Shown here: in pieces, positions 4,830 to 8,621 of the stretch
How the letters are laid out: each line of letters begins with the position of its first letter
How positions within the stretch are numbered: position 1 is the first letter of the stretch
Made by a program: the position numbers and the translations under genes
Notes under the pieces: model-generated
Databases searched by the model: none
What the model saw: the letters and a program-made list of their open reading frames with translations, nothing else
What the model was told of the DNA's origin: nothing
NCBI GenBank assembly: GCA_017555925.1
Contig: JAFZFL010000178.1
Coordinates: 1 to 8,621, forward strand
DNA: 8,621 nucleotides
Source: Bacteroidales bacterium
Lineage (GTDB): Bacteria; Bacteroidota; Bacteroidia; Bacteroidales; UBA932
Direction of reading: 5' to 3'

Positions 4830-6488
4830 ATGAAAAGAAATTCACTAAAACTTTTGTGCTTGGCACTTTTGGGTTTGGTAGTAGCAGCTTGTACTAACCC
4901 TAAAAAGATGGCCAAAATGGCAAGTTTGGTTACAACTGAGTGTAACCCACAGGTTCTTGAGGCAGTTGCAGGTAACATCAGCGCAACTTACACTATCAAA
5001 TTCCCTGAGAAATACTTTGCAAAGAAAGCTATCCTTGAGGTAACTCCAGTATTGGTATACCAAGGTGGTGAGGTTGCAGGTCCTGTTCTTACCCTACAAG
5101 GCGAGAGCATTCTTGAGAACAATCAGGTAGTTTCTTATGAGAATGGTGCAACAATCTCTACTCCTGTTACTTTCAAATATGTTCCTGGCATGGAGAAAGC
5201 AGTTCTTGAGCTAAGAGCAACAGCTTTCAACAAAAGCAGACTAAAAAGCGCTACTTACCCAGAGGCTTTCAAAATTGCAGACGGTACAAACACTACTTAC
5301 ATGCTAGTTGAAACTCACGGTACTCCTTCATTTGAGGCTGACAATTATCAAAAAATTATCCCTGAGACTAAAGAGGCTCAAATTCTTTACTTGATCAACA
5401 GCTTTGACGTTAGAAGAAACCAACTTAAATCAGAGGATATCAAAGCATTTGAGCAATATCTATTGGATGTTACTGCAGATGAGCGCAGAACCCTTAAATC
5501 AAACGATATTATTGCTTATGCTTCTCCAGACGGAAAAGAGGATATGAACAACAAACTTTCTGACAAGAGAAGTGCATCTGCAGAGAAAGCATTCAACAAA
5601 ACTATCAACAAGAAGGCTAAAGTTGACGCTCCTCTTAACGTTAAATCTATCGGTGAGGACTGGGCTGGTTTCCAAGAGTTGGTTAATGAGTCCAGCATTC
5701 AGGACAAAGAGCTTATCCTTCGCGTTCTTTCTATGTACTCAGATCCTAACGTTCGTGAGAGAGAGATTAAGAATATGTCTAACGTATACACTACTCTAGC
5801 TGACGAGGTTCTTCCAGAGCTACGTCGTGCAAGAATCATTGCTAACGTTGAGTACCAGAACTGGACAGATGAGGAGCTTCTTCAAATCATCAACAATGAC
5901 ATGGATGAGCTTGACGAGGAGGCATTGCTTTACTCAGCTACTCTTGTTAAGGATGCAAAAGTTAAATATGCTTTGTATGAAAAAGCTGCTAAAAAATTCA
6001 ACAGCAGCCGCGCTTACAACAATATTGCAGCTCTAAAACTAAGAGAGGGTAAAACAGCAGAGGCTAAAGCAGCTCTTAACAAAATGTCTGAGAAAACTGC
6101 AAGCTACTACAACAACATGGGCGTTGTAGCAATGCAAGAGCAAGATTATCAAGCAGCTGCTAAGAACTTTGCAAAATCAGACCTTAAAGAGTCTAAGATT
6201 AACCAAGGTGCTCTTCATATTCTAAACGGCAACTATCCTGCAGCAGTACAAGCTTTGGCAGGCAGCAAATCATGCAACGAGCCACTTGCTTATATTCTTG
6301 TTAAAGATTACGCAAAAGCTTCTGAGACTTTGAAAGGTTCATGCCTATGCAAAGCTTACATGCGCGCTATTGTTGCAGCACGTCAAGGTGACGCAGCTAC
6401 AGCTAAGAAAGAGTTGGAGACTGCAAGCAAGAGCGAGAAACTTGCTAAACGTGCTCTTACCGACATTGAGTTTGCTAAAGTAAACTAA
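4830..6488 (+). CDS. Lipoprotein with OmpA-like and TPR-like regions, probably highly expressed
   Basis: This 552-residue protein begins with a signal peptide and lipobox VAAC, giving acylated Cys21. The residues after it (TNPKKMAK) lack the acidic run of the Bacteroides surface-export signal, so it probably faces the periplasm. Residues about 30-165 are rich in beta strands (KAILEVTPVLVYQGGEVAGP). Residues about 178-265 resemble an OmpA-like peptidoglycan-binding domain: IIAYASPDGKEDMNNKLSDK (227-246) followed by RSASAEKAF parallels the family pattern of Asp-Gly, Asn, Leu-Ser and Arg-Ala. Residues about 362-552 are Ala/Lys-rich helical repeats of TPR type (SRAYNNIAALKLREGKTAEA, then SYYNNMGVVAMQEQDYQAAA). 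Codon use differs from the neighbours: asparagine is about four AAC to one AAT by hand count, against mostly AAT in the next gene, and GGT and GCT are frequent. That suggests high expression. It is monocistronic between terminators. I know similar proteins in Bacteroidales only as uncharacterised lipoproteins; a cell-wall anchoring or scaffold role is inference. Confidence 0.92.
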   Translation: MKRNSLKLLCLALLGLVVAACTNPKKMAKMASLVTTECNPQVLEAVAGNISATYTIKFPEKYFAKKAILEVTPVLVYQGGEVAGPVLTLQGESILENNQVVSYENGATISTPVTFKYVPGMEKAVLELRATAFNKSRLKSATYPEAFKIADGTNTTYMLVETHGTPSFEADNYQKIIPETKEAQILYLINSFDVRRNQLKSEDIKAFEQYLLDVTADERRTLKSNDIIAYASPDGKEDMNNKLSDKRSASAEKAFNKTINKKAKVDAPLNVKSIGEDWAGFQELVNESSIQDKELILRVLSMYSDPNVREREIKNMSNVYTTLADEVLPELRRARIIANVEYQNWTDEELLQIINNDMDELDEEALLYSATLVKDAKVKYALYEKAAKKFNSSRAYNNIAALKLREGKTAEAKAALNKMSEKTASYYNNMGVVAMQEQDYQAAAKNFAKSDLKESKINQGALHILNGNYPAAVQALAGSKSCNEPLAYILVKDYAKASETLKGSCLCKAYMRAIVAARQGDAATAKKELETASKSEKLAKRALTDIEFAKVN

Positions 6489-6511
6489 TTTGGCAACACA
6501 ATTATAGTTCA

Positions 6512-6524
6512 GCCGCCAGACGGC
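6512..6524 (+). repeat. Small GC-rich hairpin before the terminator
   Basis: GCCG and CGGC form a 4-bp stem with a 5-nt loop, 24 bp after the lipoprotein stop and 9 bp before the main terminator hairpin. It may help stabilise the 3' end of an abundant mRNA, but on its own it is short enough to be chance. Confidence 0.35.
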
Positions 6525-6532
6525 ATAATGGG

Positions 6533-6565
6533 AGACCGGTTTCCGATGGGAGACCGGTCTTTTTT
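6533..6565 (+). terminator. Strong intrinsic terminator after the lipoprotein gene
   Basis: AGACCGGTTTCC (6533-6544) pairs with GGAGACCGGTCT (6549-6560) over 12 bp with one G-U wobble, closing a 4-nt loop (GATG), then runs into T (6560-6565). Because each arm contains the palindrome ACCGGT, the 13-mer ATGGGAGACCGGT also appears twice as a direct repeat (6528-6540, 6546-6558). Confidence 0.93.
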
Positions 6566-6590
6566 ATTACAGTTATTTTACCTTTATATA

Positions 6591-6621
6591 TTGGTACTTG
6601 ATATACATTTGATTACTTTTG
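6591..6621 (+). promoter_or_regulatory. Bacteroidetes-type promoter of the glycosyltransferase gene
   Basis: A TTG at 6591-6593 (-33 region) and TACTTTTG at 6614-6621 (-7, TAnnTTTG) are separated by 20 bp, close to the usual spacing. The -7 box ends only 5 nt before the ATG at 6627, so the transcript should have almost no leader. This is the best promoter match in the window. Confidence 0.65.
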
Positions 6622-6626
6622 TAACT

Positions 6627-8036
6627 ATGAAAAAGGCTGATAAAAGGTTGGTACTCTTTACAGATGCTTACCCATATGGACTGGGTGAAACATTCCTGCA
6701 TAATGAGATGCCATTTACATCTAACTCGTTTAAAGAGATTATAATATATCCTCTATACATTCCAAATGGAGAGAGGAGCGTATGCAGAGAAGTTCCGAAA
6801 AATGTAACCGTAAAGGAGCCGCTTCTTCCATTTGACCACAAAGAAAGGGAGAAACTCCTCAATGCGGGACTATTCAATACTGCACCACTCTTCTTCTCTT
6901 TTAAGGAGTTCTTTGGAAGAGAGGTATATAAATCATCTGAAAAAATATGGCTATTCTTCTCCTATTTGCTCATACTCAGATCTCTTCTTGGCAACAGAAG
7001 AAAAATGAGAGAGATTATGGAGTGTCTTACCCAAATGCCTTCCACTGCATACTTTTATTGGGGAGACAAATCGGCTCTTATTATTCCTTTTCTAAAAAAA
7101 GAGCTTCATAAGAGGATTGCAAAGCTCAATAGAAATGGCGCCAACCATAAGATGCCTCCATTTGTGGTAAGATTTCATGGTTCTGATGTATTTGAGGAGG
7201 CCAAAGGTTTTCTACCATTCAGAGAGATGCTTTATAAAGAGGTTGACTATGCAGTTGCAGCCTCCAGATATGGAGAGGAGTATATAAGAAGCCGGTATGT
7301 GAACCAACCTGGACATCTTGAGACTTTTTACCTTGGCAGTTTTGACCATAACAGGGATTGCCCCAACCTCTTCCCATACAATGATATTCTGCACCCCAAT
7401 GTAAAGCCGTCGGGAGAGAATGCCCCCAATGGTCCTGAAGCCTTCAATATTTTAAGCTGCTCAAATGCGGTTGAGGTAAAGAGACTTGGAATAATGGCCT
7501 CGGCAATGCTCTTTTTGGAACATGACAGCGAACTCCAAGACATTTTAAAGGAGAATAACATCTCTCATATATGCTGGACCCATATTGGAGGAGGCCCACT
7601 TCTTGAGCCTTTAAAACAGCTTATAATTGATAATAGCGGCAATGGTATAAACCATATAGCATATCAGTTCAAAGGCCACCTGCCCCATAATGAAGTGATA
7701 GAGTATTACCAGAGCCACTATATAGACCTTTATCTTCTTACAAGCCGTTCAGAGGCTGTGCCAATTGCAATTATGGAGGCGCTCTCATTTGGCACACCGG
7801 TAATAGCTACAGATGCCGGCGGAGTACGTGAAATGATTGTTCCTGAGCCACAAACGCCTTTCTGCAAACTACTTCCTGTAGATATTAACGGAAATGATTT
7901 GGCGATTGCCATAAAAGAGTGGATAAAAGAGAACTCCAAGAAGAACTGCGCAATTGCAGCCCGTAAGGAGTGGGAAGAGAAGTGGAGTTGCAGCGCAAAC
8001 TACACCAGATTTGCCGACTTCCTCAAAAATCTGTAA
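6627..8036 (+). CDS. GT4-type (GT-B fold) glycosyltransferase
   Basis: The 469-residue product is a retaining glycosyltransferase of the GT4 type, using a nucleotide sugar to extend a glycan on the cytoplasmic side. The C-terminal half carries the E-x7-E donor-binding motif (E376 and E384, in SRSEAVPIAIMEALSFGTPV), followed by IATDAGGVREMI. The N-terminal acceptor domain opens with LVLFTDAYPYGLGETFLHNE, in which the E-TFL element is typical of GT4 N-termini, and has an HGSD motif at 184-187. There is no signal peptide or membrane helix of note, so it is cytosolic or peripheral at the membrane. An in-frame ATG at 6528 was rejected as start because it lies just upstream of the terminator hairpin and translates through it. 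The acceptor and sugar are unknown: LPS, capsule or protein O-glycan are all possible. The secreted-protein gene follows after 22 bp with no terminator between, so they may be co-transcribed. Confidence 0.92.
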   Translation: MKKADKRLVLFTDAYPYGLGETFLHNEMPFTSNSFKEIIIYPLYIPNGERSVCREVPKNVTVKEPLLPFDHKEREKLLNAGLFNTAPLFFSFKEFFGREVYKSSEKIWLFFSYLLILRSLLGNRRKMREIMECLTQMPSTAYFYWGDKSALIIPFLKKELHKRIAKLNRNGANHKMPPFVVRFHGSDVFEEAKGFLPFREMLYKEVDYAVAASRYGEEYIRSRYVNQPGHLETFYLGSFDHNRDCPNLFPYNDILHPNVKPSGENAPNGPEAFNILSCSNAVEVKRLGIMASAMLFLEHDSELQDILKENNISHICWTHIGGGPLLEPLKQLIIDNSGNGINHIAYQFKGHLPHNEVIEYYQSHYIDLYLLTSRSEAVPIAIMEALSFGTPVIATDAGGVREMIVPEPQTPFCKLLPVDINGNDLAIAIKEWIKENSKKNCAIAARKEWEEKWSCSANYTRFADFLKNL

Positions 8037-8058
8037 AAGAATTATTATTGTATCAAAT

Positions 8059-8621
8059 ATGAAAAGAGTATTTCTGCTATCAATAGCAATTTTATTAAGC
8101 CTTATGACAACAGCCCAGCCATTGGAAATTAAAAGGGTAAAATATGCCGGACCATTCAAGATGTCTGCTCCATTCATGTCTGACACTCTCGACATGAATT
8201 ACAAAAAATGGAACCCTGAATCACTGCTCAATCTTCCGGTCTCATTTAACGCCCTACAAAATAAAGAGTATATAAATTTAGCCTCAATTGTTCCTTCTGA
8301 AAATGGCTACAACATCAACCTTATTGGTTTTACACTGCAAAACAACAGATATACAAAAGCAACCATCAATATAAATGGCATTGGGAAGTGTCATATATAC
8401 CATAATGGCAAAAAGGTGGAAGGAAAAGAGATGACACTTGAACCTGCGACCCACAATATCATTATAAAATATCTGTCGGGAAGCAAAAATGAGAAGCCTG
8501 AAATAAGCATTACCCCAGTAAAGGAGGGTTTGGTTTCTGTAAGGGAAGATGACAAAAGAGCCTATACTATTCTTGATGTGCTTCACGGCAAAAGGATTGC
8601 CGGTGTAAAGTTGTCGCCAAG
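8059..8621 (+). CDS. Secreted protein, probably N-terminus of an S9-family beta-propeller peptidase (partial)
   Basis: The reading frame is open from ATG 8059 to the right edge (187 codons, no stop). Residues 1-19 form a signal peptide (MKRVFLLSIAILLSLMTTA) with likely cleavage before Gln20, so the protein is exported by Sec. Residues about 20-160 look like a beta-rich domain with an inner strand-turn pattern (KCHIYHNGKKVEGKEMTLEP, near 114-133). The end, ILDVLHGKRIAGVKLSPS, resembles the entry to the first blade of the propeller of Bacteroidales S9 (prolyl oligopeptidase-like) peptidases, where such a segment is followed by Gly-Lys-Tyr. The catalytic domain would lie beyond the window, so the peptidase call is from recall of family architecture and is tentative. 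There is no promoter or terminator in the 22 bp after the glycosyltransferase gene, implying read-through. Confidence 0.6.
   Translation, partial: MKRVFLLSIAILLSLMTTAQPLEIKRVKYAGPFKMSAPFMSDTLDMNYKKWNPESLLNLPVSFNALQNKEYINLASIVPSENGYNINLIGFTLQNNRYTKATININGIGKCHIYHNGKKVEGKEMTLEPATHNIIIKYLSGSKNEKPEISITPVKEGLVSVREDDKRAYTILDVLHGKRIAGVKLSP

Noticed and set aside
6528..6626. An in-frame ATG that would extend the glycosyltransferase by 33 residues
   Set aside because: The extension translates through the terminator hairpin and lies upstream of the promoter, and GT4 homology begins only after the ATG at 6627.
8284..8586. Minus-strand open frame of 100 codons at the right end
   Set aside because: It is antisense to the partial secreted-protein gene, which has a signal peptide, an intact frame and a sensible position after the glycosyltransferase gene.

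Overview
The window reads as chromosomal DNA of a Bacteroidales-type Gram-negative bacterium. The evidence is the gene set and order (sigma-54 activator, LptE, TPR protein, SecG), a Kdo-activating KdsB, Bacteroidetes-style -7 boxes (TAnnTTTG) upstream of several genes, AT-rich leaders without Shine-Dalgarno sequences, and lipoproteins with short lipoboxes. I cannot name the genus. There are no tRNA or rRNA genes, CRISPR arrays, insertion sequences or phage genes, and no sign of recent transfer. It looks like a core envelope-biogenesis region rather than an accessory island.

Left part, minus strand. Two transcription units follow each other. The first runs from about 3840 down to 1028: a sigma-54 activator without an N-terminal sensor domain, the LPS-transport lipoprotein LptE, a TPR-like protein and the translocon subunit SecG. 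Gaps are 33, 4 and 5 bp, and a clean intrinsic terminator ends the unit at 977-1004. The second starts near 930 and encodes a PspC-domain membrane protein followed by a PadR-family repressor that is cut by the left edge. A 17-bp palindrome overlaps the putative -7 box of this second unit and is a candidate operator for the PadR protein.

Middle and right, plus strand. kdsB is divergent from the sigma-54 activator across an 84-bp intergenic region with a -7-like box in each direction, and it ends at a hairpin terminator (4718-4755). Next is a monocistronic 552-residue lipoprotein. It carries a central OmpA-like segment and a TPR-like C-terminus, its codon use suggests high expression, and a very strong terminator follows it (6533-6565). 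A GT4-type glycosyltransferase with its own promoter comes next. The window ends in the first 187 codons of a secreted protein that looks like the start of an S9-type beta-propeller peptidase.

Functionally the genes converge on the envelope: Kdo activation (KdsB), LPS transport (LptE), protein export (SecG), glycan building (GT4), an abundant outer-membrane lipoprotein, and two regulators that may sense envelope state (PspC/PadR and the sigma-54 activator). I found no convincing new multi-gene system. The items most worth following up are the lipoprotein, the PspC-PadR operator candidate and the possible leaderless promoters.
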